Assembly: GCF_016642265.1 (NCBI RefSeq) | Contig: NZ_MRXX01000003.1 | Span: 158,242-197,071, forward strand | DNA length: 38,830 nucleotides | From: Streptococcus lactarius | Lineage (GTDB): Bacteria > Bacillota > Bacilli > Lactobacillales > Streptococcaceae | Direction: 5' to 3' | Part shown: positions 15,975 through 25,240 of the stretch, piece by piece | How positions within the stretch are numbered: position 1 is the stretch's first letter | Layout: every line of letters starts with the position of its first letter | The notes under the pieces: generated by a model | Told to the model about the DNA's origin: nothing | Databases searched by the model: none | Seen by the model: the letters and a program-made list of their open reading frames with translations, nothing else | Position numbers and translations under genes: made by a program

Positions 15975-16721
15975 ATGTTTTACACCTACTTACGTGGCCT
16001 TGTTGCCTTTATTCTTTGGGTTTTAAATGGCAATGCCCATTACCATCATAAGGAAAATATTCCAGATTGTGATGAAAATTATATCCTGGTATCTCCTCAC
16101 CGGACTTGGTGGGATCCCGTTTATATGGCCTTTGCGACCAAGCCCAAGCAGTTTATTTTTATGGCGAAAAAAGAACTCTTCACCAATCGTATTTTTGGCT
16201 GGTGGATTCGTATGTGTGGAGCTTTTCCGATTGACCGTGAAAATCCAGGGGCAGAAGCTATTAAGTACCCCGTTAATATGCTGAAAAAGAGCAACCGTTC
16301 CTTGATTATGTTCCCAAGTGGGAGCCGGCATTCACAAGATGTTAAAGGTGGTGTCGCCATCATTGCCAAAATGGCTAAGGTCCGTATCATGCCAGTGACT
16401 TATACTGGACCAAGAGATCTGAACGGTTTGGCAACTGGTGAGCGCATTGATATGAACTTTGGACATCCAATTGATATTTCAGATATCAAAAAAATGAATG
16501 ACGAAGGGGTAGCAGAAGTTGCCCGTCGTGTTCAAGAGGAGTTTGATCGTTTGGATGCTGAAGCCCAAGCGATCAACACCCCAACAAAACCCTTTATCTT
16601 GATTCGTTTGTTGAAAATCCTTCTGATTCCTGTTGTTTTAGTCGTGGGCATCTTGACCTTGCTCTTTAGTTACCTCGCAAGCTTTGTATGGGATCCAGAC
16701 AAACATCGGAAAAATAAGTAA
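15975..16721 (+). CDS. plsC: 1-acyl-sn-glycerol-3-phosphate acyltransferase
   Basis: PlsC transfers an acyl chain to lysophosphatidic acid to make phosphatidic acid for membrane lipids. The 248-aa protein has the HX4D catalytic motif as HRTWWD (residues 42-47). The glycerol-phosphate-binding motif appears as FPSGSRH (113-119), where many relatives have FPEGTRS. An N-terminal hydrophobic stretch and a C-terminal membrane helix (about 207-235) anchor it. GAGGAAC precedes the ATG. It is transcribed alone and ended by the hairpin at 16728-16752. Confidence 0.92.
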   Translation: MFYTYLRGLVAFILWVLNGNAHYHHKENIPDCDENYILVSPHRTWWDPVYMAFATKPKQFIFMAKKELFTNRIFGWWIRMCGAFPIDRENPGAEAIKYPVNMLKKSNRSLIMFPSGSRHSQDVKGGVAIIAKMAKVRIMPVTYTGPRDLNGLATGERIDMNFGHPIDISDIKKMNDEGVAEVARRVQEEFDRLDAEAQAINTPTKPFILIRLLKILLIPVVLVVGILTLLFSYLASFVWDPDKHRKNK

Positions 16722-16727
16722 AAATGC

Positions 16728-16752
16728 TGAGAAATTTTCTCAGTTTTTTTTA
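16728..16752 (+). terminator. Terminator of plsC
   Basis: CTGAGAA and TTCTCAG form a 7-bp stem with a 3-nt loop, followed by a long T-run. It insulates the competence promoter downstream. Confidence 0.8.
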
Positions 16753-16756
16753 TTTT

Positions 16757-16764
16757 TACGAATA
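16757..16764 (+). promoter_or_regulatory. Competence cin-box (ComX/SigX-dependent promoter) of comEA
   Basis: TACGAATA preceded by TTTT (TTTTTACGAATA) is the exact consensus recognised by the alternative sigma factor ComX in streptococci. It lies 24 nt before the comEA ATG, so the late competence genes comEA-comEC are expected to be on only in competent cells. Confidence 0.9.
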
Positions 16765-16787
16765 ATAAAAGTGAGAGGAGGATTTTC

Positions 16788-17456
16788 ATGGAAGATTTGA
16801 TTGAAAAAATTAAAGAATACAAACTCTTTTTAGGGATTGCAGTGATTGGCCTTTTAGTGGGTGGCTATTTTATCCTTCAACAACCTAAGTCAAGTACTTC
16901 GACAGTTCCAGATCTTTATCAAGCGTCTAGTGTATCATCATCCCAGAAAAAAACACAGGTCTCTAGTTCAAAAGAAGAAAAGACATCCCCTTCAATGTCA
17001 GAAGAAGCTGAGGTCATTACGGTGGATGTCAAGGGGGCTGTTAAACAGCCAGGAGTTTATGAATTACGGTCCAATAGTCGGGTTCACGATGCGATTTATA
17101 AAGCTGGTGGGATGACCCCAGAAGCTAATAGTCAATCGGTTAATTTGGCGCAAAAACTCACGGATGAAGCTGTCATATATGTGGCTAAAGAAGGAGAAGA
17201 TGTTCCCGCGGCTGGCGGTTCAGCGAGCCCAACTACCTCATCTGCAAGCTCAAAAAGACCGGGAAAGGTGCATTTGAACCGTGCAACTGAGGCTGAATTA
17301 CAGACTGTTTCAGGCATTGGCCAAAAGAGGGCCTCTGATATCATCGCCTACCGTGAAGCAAACGGTCCTTTTCGATCGGTAGAGGATCTAAAAAATGTCT
17401 CAGGAATAGGTGAGAAAACGCTGGAGAAATTAAAAGATGCTTTCACGGTGGATTAA
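16788..17456 (+). CDS. comEA: Competence DNA receptor ComEA
   Basis: ComEA binds incoming double-stranded DNA at the cell surface and hands it to the ComEC channel. The 222-aa protein has one N-terminal membrane anchor (about residues 12-31) and a Ser/Lys-rich linker. A SLBB domain lies at about 76-120 (VDVKGAVKQPGVYEL). Tandem helix-hairpin-helix DNA-binding motifs lie at about 160-222 (VSGIGQKRASDI and VSGIGEKTLEKL). GAGAGGAGG gives strong translation initiation. The 3' end overlaps comEC by 20 nt. Confidence 0.95.
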   Translation: MEDLIEKIKEYKLFLGIAVIGLLVGGYFILQQPKSSTSTVPDLYQASSVSSSQKKTQVSSSKEEKTSPSMSEEAEVITVDVKGAVKQPGVYELRSNSRVHDAIYKAGGMTPEANSQSVNLAQKLTDEAVIYVAKEGEDVPAAGGSASPTTSSASSKRPGKVHLNRATEAELQTVSGIGQKRASDIIAYREANGPFRSVEDLKNVSGIGEKTLEKLKDAFTVD

Positions 17457-19683
17457 GCAGTTTCCCTTTTCGCCAGTTCACTTAGCCTTTTTATTGCTGT
17501 GTTTGTATTTCAGTGTCTACCAACCTTCATTTCAGACGGAGATCATTCTTGTCGTCGCTCTATTCTTGTTGGTCAATCGATATAAAAATGAGCGTCAAAG
17601 CTTGATTAAGCTTGCAGTTCTGGCAGTTTGTTTTGCTGGCTTCTTTTTTATTCAGCGTTTTCTAAACGAGCACAAAAGTGGAGCATCTCAGCCACCGGCT
17701 CAGTTACGTTTACTGCCAGATGCGATTAAGATCAATGGTGATTTGCTGAGTTTTCGAGCAACAGATCAAGGAAACACATACCAAGTCTTTTATCAGTTGA
17801 AATCAGAAAAGGAAAAAAAGCAATGGCAATCACAAACGCAGTCCATGGATATTTCGTATAAAGGAAGGATGGAAGAGCCGGTAGGTCAGCGAAATTTTCG
17901 AGGATTTGATTACCGTGCTTATTTGAAGACGCAAGGAATCCACTATCAAATCACTATTGAGTCTTTTCGATCGGCTGTGCCTTCTAAAACCTGGAATCTG
18001 TTTGATTGGTGCTCCCAATTGAGGCGCAAAGCCATAGTTTGGAGCAAGGAACACTTTCCGCATCCAATGAATCAGTATATGACAGGACTTCTCTTTGGCT
18101 ATCTAGATACTGATTTTGAAGAGATGGACCAGCTCTATTCCAGCTTAGGCATTATCCATTTGTTTGCCTTATCGGGAATGCAAGTTGGATTTTTCATCAA
18201 TGGTATTCGAAAAATCCTCTTACGCTTGGGAATACTGCAAGAAACGGTAGAATTTATGATGTATCCTCTTTCCTTTCTTTACGCTGGTTTGACGGGTTTT
18301 TCAGTCTCTGTTGTTCGTAGCCTTCTGCAAAAACTATTGTCCCAAAAAGGGATTGTTGGAATGGAGAATATGGCAGTTACAATCATGTTTTTGATGGTTT
18401 TTATGCCTTTTTTCCTTCTTACTGCCGGCGGTGTCTTAAGTTGTGCGTATGCCTTTATTTTGACCCTGATAGATACGAGTTCCTATGTTGGTTTTAAAAA
18501 AGTACTACTGGAAAGTACTTGCATTAGCTTAGGCATATTGCCATTTTTAACCTATTATTTTGCTGTCTTTCAACCCTGGTCCATTCCGCTGACCTTTATC
18601 TTTTCCTTTTTATTTGACCTTGTCTTGCTTCCAGGTTTGACTGTTTTGTTTCTATTCTCTTTTTTAAAACCTTTGACCATCTTTAATACTGTCTTTATCT
18701 TAATCGAGGCGTGTATCCGCTGGATCGCAGATGGGACGTCACTTCCCCTAGTATTTGGTCAACCGACAGGGTTGGCTCTGCTTGGCTTGATCTTTCTTTT
18801 GGGGGTCCTCTATGATCTTAGAAAGAAAAAAGGGTTGCGCTTACTTTGTATAGGAGCTATCTTTCTTGTCTTTGCTTGGACCAAGCACCCTTTAGAAAAT
18901 GAGATTACGATGGTCGATATTGGCCAAGGAGATAGTATCTTTTTACGAGATTGGAAAGGCCGGACGATCTTAATTGATGTGGGTGGACGTGTCAGTTTTA
19001 AGAGCGGAGAAAAGTGGCAGGAGCGTCATCAGTCGGCCAATGCTGAGAAAACCCTCCTTCCTTACCTTAAGAGTCGAGGGGTTGGAAAAATCGATGCCTT
19101 GGTTGTGACACATACGGATCAGGACCACATGGGAGATATGCTTGAGGTGGCCAGACAAATTCCAATTCAAACGATTTATATCAGTCAGGGAAGCCTCACC
19201 CAACCCAAATTTCAAGAGCAGTTGAAACAGCTTCATAGTTCGATCAAAGTTGTCAATAGAGGCGATCACTTACCTATATTTGAGAGTTACCTAGAGGTCT
19301 TATCCCCTGATGGAGTGGGTGATGGGAAAAATAATGATTCAATCGTCTTATATGGACAGTTTTTTCAAAAACGATTTCTATTTACTGGGGACCTTGAAGA
19401 AGCAGGAGAAAAACAACTTTTAGCCAATTATCCAAAACTAGAAGTAGACGTCTTAAAAGTGGGGCACCATGGATCAAAAGGATCTTCGAGCGACGCCTTT
19501 TTAGATCAATTACATCCTCAACTGGCCTTGATTTCAGTTGGAAAGAAGAATCGTTACCAGCATCCCCATAAAGAATTGTTGGAACGATTGGAGAAGCGTT
19601 CGATTTCTTACCTTCGTACCGATGAAAGAGGGGCTATTCGATTGATTGGCTGGGATCATTGGAGGCTGGAGACTGTCCGCTAG
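17437..19683 (+). CDS. comEC: DNA internalization channel ComEC/Rec2
   Basis: ComEC carries one DNA strand through the membrane during transformation. The 748-aa protein has N-terminal membrane helices and a soluble DUF4131-type domain (about 90-200). The polytopic Competence domain (about 210-480) and a C-terminal metallo-beta-lactamase-like domain follow, with HTDQDHMGD near residues 559-567 and GHHGSKGSS further on. That domain is proposed to degrade the non-entering strand. It overlaps comEA, so the two are one late-competence operon. Confidence 0.95.
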   Translation: MLSRWIKQFPFSPVHLAFLLLCLYFSVYQPSFQTEIILVVALFLLVNRYKNERQSLIKLAVLAVCFAGFFFIQRFLNEHKSGASQPPAQLRLLPDAIKINGDLLSFRATDQGNTYQVFYQLKSEKEKKQWQSQTQSMDISYKGRMEEPVGQRNFRGFDYRAYLKTQGIHYQITIESFRSAVPSKTWNLFDWCSQLRRKAIVWSKEHFPHPMNQYMTGLLFGYLDTDFEEMDQLYSSLGIIHLFALSGMQVGFFINGIRKILLRLGILQETVEFMMYPLSFLYAGLTGFSVSVVRSLLQKLLSQKGIVGMENMAVTIMFLMVFMPFFLLTAGGVLSCAYAFILTLIDTSSYVGFKKVLLESTCISLGILPFLTYYFAVFQPWSIPLTFIFSFLFDLVLLPGLTVLFLFSFLKPLTIFNTVFILIEACIRWIADGTSLPLVFGQPTGLALLGLIFLLGVLYDLRKKKGLRLLCIGAIFLVFAWTKHPLENEITMVDIGQGDSIFLRDWKGRTILIDVGGRVSFKSGEKWQERHQSANAEKTLLPYLKSRGVGKIDALVVTHTDQDHMGDMLEVARQIPIQTIYISQGSLTQPKFQEQLKQLHSSIKVVNRGDHLPIFESYLEVLSPDGVGDGKNNDSIVLYGQFFQKRFLFTGDLEEAGEKQLLANYPKLEVDVLKVGHHGSKGSSSDAFLDQLHPQLALISVGKKNRYQHPHKELLERLEKRSISYLRTDERGAIRLIGWDHWRLETVR

Positions 19684-19705
19684 AAGAAAGGGAAGGTTTG
19701 CTTTT

Positions 19706-19736
19706 ACTGTTGAAAATTGCTATTATAGAAGATGAA
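19706..19736 (+). promoter_or_regulatory. Probable promoter of the DUF805 gene
   Basis: TTGCTT, a 17-bp spacer and TATTAT, with the extension TGC before the -10. It follows the comEC stop closely, so DUF805 and holA need not depend on the competence promoter. Confidence 0.5.
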
Positions 19737-19758
19737 ATTAATGTAAAGGTAGAATGAT

Positions 19759-20361
19759 ATGAACGCATTTAAGCAATTTTGGCTCCAGTATGCTGATTTT
19801 TCAGGTAGGACCAGCCGTGCCCATTTTTGGCTAGCTTTTTTCTGGAATTTTTTGATTTCATTGCCTCTCTGGGTCTTTTTCATCGTAGCGGATGTATCGC
19901 ATCAAACTGGTAAGGATTCTTTGCCACTCTCTAACTTACAAGCCCTCCCTGTTCTATGGTCGCTTGCTTTCTTGGTCTTCTTTTATTTTCTTATTTTTGT
20001 ACCGAGCCAAGCGATTTGTGTAAGACGTTTGCGAGATGCAGGGATTCATTGGTCGTGGATCTTTTTGAAACTTGGCCCAATTCTGTTCTATTTAGTGACT
20101 TCTTTAGAAGTCTTCCTCTTTATTTGGCTTATCGGGTCAGTCGCCCTCCTCATCCTTTTGATGTTTCCAGCCAAAAACGCATTTCCACAGCCAGTCGTAA
20201 ATCCGACTCAAGTGGCTTCTGAGCCACAGTTAAGACCAACAGCAGATCCCTATACAAGTGGGTCATTTGAACAAATCCCAAGCTTTGTAGCAGCACCTGA
20301 TTTGTCTGGTGAAAAATCACCGTTGGAGCAAAAAATGGCTGCTGAACACGAACAATACTAA
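19759..20361 (+). CDS. DUF805 family membrane protein
   Basis: A 200-aa protein starting with the DUF805 hallmark: an aromatic N-terminus with FSGRTSRAHFWLAFF (residues 14-28), then about four membrane helices up to residue 135. A conserved CVRRLRDAGIHWSW lies between helices. The last 65 residues are hydrophilic, Pro/Ser-rich and probably cytoplasmic. No function is established for the family. The gene is followed 23 nt later by holA. Confidence 0.8.
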   Translation: MNAFKQFWLQYADFSGRTSRAHFWLAFFWNFLISLPLWVFFIVADVSHQTGKDSLPLSNLQALPVLWSLAFLVFFYFLIFVPSQAICVRRLRDAGIHWSWIFLKLGPILFYLVTSLEVFLFIWLIGSVALLILLMFPAKNAFPQPVVNPTQVASEPQLRPTADPYTSGSFEQIPSFVAAPDLSGEKSPLEQKMAAEHEQY

Positions 20362-20384
20362 GTGGATAGAGATAAGAGAACATC

Positions 20385-21419
20385 ATGCAAGCTATTAATG
20401 ATATCAAGGATCTAACGGTTCACACCCTCCCACCTATTCTTGTTTTAACCGGTGAGGATGTTGGACAATTTGAATGGCTAAAAAAAGATATTTTACAAAA
20501 GATTGCCTACGATCCTTCTGATCTCAATTATTCTTATTTTGATATGAAGGAAACCTCCTATGCCGTGGTAGAACTGGATTTGGTTAGCCTTCCCTTTTTT
20601 GCAGATGAGAAGATTGTGATTTTGGACCACTTGTTAGACCTGACGACTGCCAAAAAACGTGTTTTGACAGATGAAGATCTAAAGCAATTTGAAAGCTATC
20701 TGGAAATGCCATCCGAGTCGACCAAATTGGTGATTTTTGCTGAGGGAAAGTTAGATAGCAAGCGACGTTTGGTCAAACTTTTAAAACGAGAGGCTCAAAT
20801 CGTTGAAGCAGCGACCCCAAAAGATCAAGATTTGAAGCGCTATTTCGCTAGTCAGGCCCAAGAATTGGGTATGAAATTTGTGGGGGATGCACTCGATCAG
20901 CTACTCTTAAAATCTGGTTATGACTTTGGAGAGTTACAGAAGAACCTAGCCTTGTTACAGGCCTATAAAGAAGACGGTCAGATTACCTTGGAGGATGTCG
21001 AAGAGGCGGTTCCTAAGACCTTACAAGACAATATTTTTGACTTGACCCAAATGATTCTCAAACGCCAAATCGATCAGGCGAGCAATCTAGTCAAGGATCT
21101 GCGCTTGCAGGGAGAAGATGAAATCAAATTAATCGCGATTATGCTGGGTCAATTCCGTCTGTTTACTCAGGTTAAAATTCTGTCAGAAGAAGGCCAGCCC
21201 GAAAGCCAAATCGTTACGAGTTTATCGGATCTGTCGGGACGCAAAATCAATCCATATCAGGTGAAGTTTGCCCTGCGAGACAGTCGTAGACTTTCTCTTC
21301 CTTTCTTGAAGCAGGCCATGATCACTCTCATTGAGACCGATTATGCGATTAAAAGTGGAAAGTATGACAAAGACTACCTATTTGATTTGGCACTTTTAAA
21401 AGTGGCAAATAGCATCTAA
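20385..21419 (+). CDS. holA: DNA polymerase III delta subunit
   Basis: HolA is the clamp-loader subunit that opens the beta sliding clamp. The 344-aa length is normal. The N-terminal segment (PPILVLTGEDVGQFEWLKKDI) replaces the P-loop of true AAA proteins, as usual for delta. The ISLPFFADEKIVIL-like stretch (here LVSLPFFADEKIVIL) is the clamp-contact region. The C-terminal domain carries LAIMLGQFRLF-type helices. It sits just upstream of sodA, a common streptococcal order. Only a weak ribosome site (AGAGA) is visible. Confidence 0.92.
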   Translation: MQAINDIKDLTVHTLPPILVLTGEDVGQFEWLKKDILQKIAYDPSDLNYSYFDMKETSYAVVELDLVSLPFFADEKIVILDHLLDLTTAKKRVLTDEDLKQFESYLEMPSESTKLVIFAEGKLDSKRRLVKLLKREAQIVEAATPKDQDLKRYFASQAQELGMKFVGDALDQLLLKSGYDFGELQKNLALLQAYKEDGQITLEDVEEAVPKTLQDNIFDLTQMILKRQIDQASNLVKDLRLQGEDEIKLIAIMLGQFRLFTQVKILSEEGQPESQIVTSLSDLSGRKINPYQVKFALRDSRRLSLPFLKQAMITLIETDYAIKSGKYDKDYLFDLALLKVANSI

Positions 21420-21430
21420 GAACAAGTGAA

Positions 21431-21475
21431 ATCGCAAGCAGATTAGTTGAATAATTTAGCTGTTTGCGTTATCAT
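21431..21475 (+). promoter_or_regulatory. sodA promoter overlapping a hairpin
   Basis: TTGAAT (21447-21452), a 17-bp spacer and TATCAT (21470-21475). The inverted repeat CGCAAGCAG/CTGTTTGCG spans the same bases. It may end holA transcription weakly and also influence the promoter. Confidence 0.5.
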
Positions 21476-21507
21476 CAAGACAGTAATAAAGAAAAGAGGA
21501 CCTTAAA

Positions 21508-22113
21508 ATGGCAATCATTTTACCAGAATTACCATATGCTTACGATGCATTGGAACCATATATCGATGAAGAAACTATGCATTTGCACCATGATAAACAT
21601 CATCAAACATATGTAAACAATGTCAATGCGGCTCTTGAAAAACATCCTGAAATTGGAGAAGACCTTGAAAGCTTGTTGGCAAATGTTGAAGCCATTCCAG
21701 CTGACATTCGCCAAGCTGTGATCAACAATGGTGGTGGACACTTGAACCACGCTCTATTCTGGGAATTGATGACTCCAGAAGAAACAGCTCCTTCAGCAGA
21801 ACTTGCAGCAGCTATTGATGCAGCCTTTGGTTCGTTTGAAGACTTTAAAGCAGCCTTCACAGCAGCAGCAACAACACGTTTTGGTTCTGGATGGGCATGG
21901 TTGGTTGTCAACAAAGAAGGTCAACTCGAAGTAACTTCAACTGCAAACCAAGATACCCCAATCTCAGAAGGTAAAACACCAATCTTGGGCTTGGACGTTT
22001 GGGAACATGCCTACTACGTGAAATACCGCAACGTACGCCCTGACTACATCAAAGCCTTCTTCTCAGTCATTAACTGGAATAAGGTAGATGCATTATTTGC
22101 GGCAGCTAAATAA
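21508..22113 (+). CDS. sodA: Superoxide dismutase, Mn type
   Basis: SodA converts superoxide to peroxide and oxygen. The 201-aa protein has all four metal ligands: His27, His81, Asp163 and His167 (DVWEHAYY). Gly-rich NNGGGH and the ANQDTP segment indicate the manganese or cambialistic type rather than strict iron. AGAGGACC precedes the ATG. Streptococci lack catalase, so this is the central superoxide defence. It is followed by a strong terminator. Confidence 0.97.
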   Translation: MAIILPELPYAYDALEPYIDEETMHLHHDKHHQTYVNNVNAALEKHPEIGEDLESLLANVEAIPADIRQAVINNGGGHLNHALFWELMTPEETAPSAELAAAIDAAFGSFEDFKAAFTAAATTRFGSGWAWLVVNKEGQLEVTSTANQDTPISEGKTPILGLDVWEHAYYVKYRNVRPDYIKAFFSVINWNKVDALFAAAK

Positions 22114-22124
22114 TGAAGCGAACA

Positions 22125-22166
22125 AATCTATAGGAGTGAGGAATCGCTCTTATAGATTTTTTTGTA
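22125..22166 (+). terminator. Terminator of sodA
   Basis: AAATCTATAGGAG pairs with CTCTTATAGATTT over 13 bp with one G-U, a 10-nt loop and a run of seven T. Confidence 0.88.
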
Positions 22167-22306
22167 CCTGTATCCTAAAATCTAAGTAGAATTTCTTGCG
22201 TTTAGGCAGGAAAATGATACACTAGAAGAAGTGTGTGTCTTGCTTGTCTGATGCTGTTTTGGGGCTAAGAAAAGGAAGACAAAAGAAAAGTCTAGGGAGA
22301 AATAAA

Positions 22307-23776
22307 ATGACGACTATCACCATTACCAAAGGAGCGGTTGAGACGCCCATCTACTTACGGATGCTGAATCGCCATGGATTGATTGCAGGAGCGACAGGGA
22401 CAGGGAAAACCGTTACCCTCAAAGTTTTAACAGAGAAATTAAGTAAAGAAGGCATTCCGGTCTTTCTAACAGATATCAAGGGAGATTTATCAGGCTTAGC
22501 AAAAGCGGGTCAATGGACGCCAAAATTGGAAGAACGTTTTAAGCTTCTTGGTATCACAGATACTTTTGAGCCACAAGCTTTCCCAGTACGATTATGGGAT
22601 GTCTTTGGACAAGCAGGTCACCCTGTTCGTTCCACTGTTGAAGGAATGGGTTCCTTACTCCTTTCTCGTTTGCTTGATTTGAATGAAACCCAATCAGGAA
22701 TTTTAGCCATTGTCTTTAAAGTGGCGCAAGAGAAAAATTGGTCCTTGATTGATTTGAAAGACCTACAGAGCCTGTTAAAGGAAGTCTATGAACACAGCTC
22801 AGACTATTCGGCTCAATATGGAAATATCACCAAGCAATCTGTTGGGGCTATCCAAAGAAGTCTCTTGGTTCTGGAAGAAGAGGGAGCAGATCAGTTCTTT
22901 GGAGAGCCAGCACTTGATTTAAATGACTTTATGCAACTAGATGCTTCTGGTCGTGGTTATATCAATATTCTTTCGGCTACAAAGCTCTTTCATTCACCAA
23001 AATTGTATTCGACCTTTTTAATTTGGATGTTGTCCCGTCTCTTTGAAACCCTTCCTGAGGTCGGGGATCCAGAAAAACCTGAGCTGGTCTTCTTCTTTGA
23101 CGAGGCCCATCTCCTTTTTAAAGATGCAAGCAAGCTGTTTCTTGAGAAAGTTGAGCAAGTGGTTCGCCTGATTCGTTCAAAAGGGGTAGGGATCTACTTT
23201 ATTACCCAAAATCCTCAAGACCTTCCAGAATCTGTTTTGGCACAGCTTGGGAATCGTGTTCAGCATGCTCTTCGGGCCTACACTCCAAAAGAAATGAAAG
23301 CCATTAAGGTAGCTGCTCAAAGTTTTCGTCCGAATCCAGACTTTGATACAGAAACAGTGATCACAGAATTAGGGACAGGGGAAGCTTTGGTTTCTTTCCT
23401 GAATGAGAAGGGGCAACCTAGCGTTGTGGAACGTGCTTATATTCTTTCGCCTCAATCGAGTTTTGACCTTTTAAATGAAAGTGAACAATTAGCCTTGATC
23501 ACAACGTCGCCTTTCCATCAAAAGTATGCGACAAGGATTGATCGGGAATCTGCCTACGAAAAATTGGCGGCTAAGGCAAGTAAGGAAGCTCAAGAAGAAC
23601 AAAAAGAAGCTACAAAAGAAGCAGCCAGAGCGGAAAAAGAAGCTCAAAAACGTAGTCCAGGTCGCCCTCGGAAATCAAGTCTTGAAAAGGCCAAGGATTC
23701 CTTCTTGAGTTCCTTGTTCCGGACGATTGCGCGTGAGATTGCCAAGCTAATTATGGGCTCCTTTAAACGAAAATAA
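22307..23776 (+). CDS. HerA/YjgR-type ATPase (DUF853) with AT-hook-like tail
   Basis: Starting at ATG 22307 (after AGGGAG) gives 489 aa; the frame is open 24 codons further but that lies upstream of the ribosome site. Walker A is GATGTGKT (residues 28-35) and Walker B is FFFDEAHLLF. The FITQNPQDLPESVLAQLGNR block is typical of HerA-like hexameric DNA translocases. The last 70 residues form a charged Glu/Lys/Ala helix followed by KRSPGRPRKSS, which resembles an AT-hook. The physiological role of the family is unknown. No nuclease partner lies next to it. Confidence 0.85.
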   Translation: MTTITITKGAVETPIYLRMLNRHGLIAGATGTGKTVTLKVLTEKLSKEGIPVFLTDIKGDLSGLAKAGQWTPKLEERFKLLGITDTFEPQAFPVRLWDVFGQAGHPVRSTVEGMGSLLLSRLLDLNETQSGILAIVFKVAQEKNWSLIDLKDLQSLLKEVYEHSSDYSAQYGNITKQSVGAIQRSLLVLEEEGADQFFGEPALDLNDFMQLDASGRGYINILSATKLFHSPKLYSTFLIWMLSRLFETLPEVGDPEKPELVFFFDEAHLLFKDASKLFLEKVEQVVRLIRSKGVGIYFITQNPQDLPESVLAQLGNRVQHALRAYTPKEMKAIKVAAQSFRPNPDFDTETVITELGTGEALVSFLNEKGQPSVVERAYILSPQSSFDLLNESEQLALITTSPFHQKYATRIDRESAYEKLAAKASKEAQEEQKEATKEAARAEKEAQKRSPGRPRKSSLEKAKDSFLSSLFRTIAREIAKLIMGSFKRK

Positions 23777-23835
23777 CAACAATTGTAGCCTAAAAAACTT
23801 TTTAAAAAGAAATCGTTTTCTCCTTGTGATTGTCC

Positions 23836-23864
23836 TTGTTATTTTCAGTAGAATCTTTTATAAT
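23836..23864 (+). promoter_or_regulatory. Promoter placed 9 nt before the serine hydrolase start
   Basis: TTGTTA (23836-23841), a 17-bp spacer and TATAAT (23859-23864). The ATG is at 23874, so the 5' untranslated region would be about 2-3 nt. No Shine-Dalgarno is present. Confidence 0.65.
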
Positions 23865-23873
23865 TAACTTTAT

Positions 23874-24932
23874 ATGAAAAAATACGTAAATCTACGCTCG
23901 ATCATGATTGGGATCAGTATCCTCTTGTGCTTAGGAGGGACTGGAGCACTGGCTTATTTGCATGTGACGGAACCCACAGCATCAGCAATTGAAAAAAAAG
24001 AAAAGAAAAGAAAGAAGCCAGATGTGGAGCCCTCAACACCAAAAACCCAAAAACCACGTGTCAAATCTCCTGAAGCCAAGCAAGCAGTAGTAGATGCAGA
24101 CATGGAAACCATGACTGCTTATGGCCTGGTTTATGATTATGCTCATAAAGGTTTGGTAGAAGTGGTTCAAGATTATCTAGCTGAAAATGGGATTGATCCT
24201 TCGCAAGTCGCGTTTACCTATCGTAATGCCATTACAGGCGAGCAGTTTGCAATGAATGATCTTCAACCAATGACTGCAGGAAGTACCTATAAACTTCCCT
24301 TGAACATGTTGGTCGTAGATGAGGTTGCAAAGGGAAAACTTAATTTAACAGATCGTTTTGACATTACCAATACCTATTATGAATATGTAGGGGAACATGA
24401 CAACTATGTTGCAGCCTTTGATGGTGCCATGTCTATCCCTGATATGCAGCGGTATTCACTGGTTTATTCTGAAAATACGCCTGCCTATGCCTTAGCAGAT
24501 CGTTTGGGTGGTATGGATCAAGCACGCAAATTATTTAGCCGTTATGGCCAATCGCGTTCACCAGAAGTCAAAACCTTTAGTGAAGACAATAAAACAACAA
24601 CGGATTATTACATCCATGTGTTAGAATATCTTTGGAATCATCAAGAAAAATATGCAGATTTGCTTGAATTGATTGGAGAGTCCTTCCCTGGTGAGTACTA
24701 TAAGAAATTCTTGCCAGATTTGGTGATTCAACAAAAACCGGGCTATGTTGCCGAGGCACTTAATGTGGATGCCATTGTCCGTGAATCGACCCCTTATTTG
24801 GTTGCCATCTATACTGCCGGACTGGGTGGAACGACCCCAGAAAGTTCTGAAATCAGTGGTGTTGGTCTTTATCAATTGGGTCAATTGGCTTATGTTATTA
24901 ATGAATGGCATCGTGTGAATATGAATGAATAA
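23874..24932 (+). CDS. Membrane-anchored serine hydrolase of the class A beta-lactamase fold
   Basis: A 352-aa protein with an N-terminal membrane anchor (about residues 9-30), a Lys/Pro-rich linker (40-70) and an extracellular beta-lactamase2-type domain. The SxxK motif is STYK (137-140) and the second motif is SEN (199-201). The third position reads KPG (288-290) where active enzymes usually have K[TS]G. It is probably a cell-wall-associated hydrolase or an inactive relative rather than a resistance enzyme. The start has no Shine-Dalgarno and lies 9 nt after a TATAAT. Confidence 0.82.
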   Translation: MKKYVNLRSIMIGISILLCLGGTGALAYLHVTEPTASAIEKKEKKRKKPDVEPSTPKTQKPRVKSPEAKQAVVDADMETMTAYGLVYDYAHKGLVEVVQDYLAENGIDPSQVAFTYRNAITGEQFAMNDLQPMTAGSTYKLPLNMLVVDEVAKGKLNLTDRFDITNTYYEYVGEHDNYVAAFDGAMSIPDMQRYSLVYSENTPAYALADRLGGMDQARKLFSRYGQSRSPEVKTFSEDNKTTTDYYIHVLEYLWNHQEKYADLLELIGESFPGEYYKKFLPDLVIQQKPGYVAEALNVDAIVRESTPYLVAIYTAGLGGTTPESSEISGVGLYQLGQLAYVINEWHRVNMNE

Positions 24933-25108
24933 TGCTTTTCGAAAGATAAGAATGTAGCGGGCTAGAGCTCCCACCCTATTCGAAGAATTAAAAAGTCCTC
25001 AATGCTTTTCAGTTTTTCAACTTTTACCCCGTGTAATAAATCTGGGAAATGGATTGATTTGCAGGCCATAGGAACCTATTTTGGTGATCATCAACTATTA
25101 CTTATTAG

Positions 25109-25138
25109 AGGCTGGGAATGCTTGTCCCGGCCTTTTTC
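25109..25138 (+). terminator. Terminator upstream of flp
   Basis: AGGCTGGGA and TCCCGGCCT pair, with one wobble, around a short loop, followed by TTTTTCTTT. The stem resembles the end hairpin of the repeat at 5526, so it may be a relic or relative of that family. Confidence 0.65.
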
Positions 25139-25231
25139 TTTAGATTAAGCACTATTTGGAGACTTGAACTTTGAAAACCAAAATCATTTTTCAGAATTAA
25201 AGAGGGTTTTTACCCCTTGAACTCAAAAGTA

Positions 25232-25240
25232 TGCTATACT
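25232..25240 (+). promoter_or_regulatory. Extended -10 promoter of flp
   Basis: TGCTATACT matches TGnTATAAT with one change. The distance to the flp ATG allows a leader of about 25 nt. Confidence 0.5.

Noticed and set aside
21603..21914. Minus-strand open frame within sodA
   Set aside because: Shadow of the highly biased sodA codons; no ribosome site or homology.
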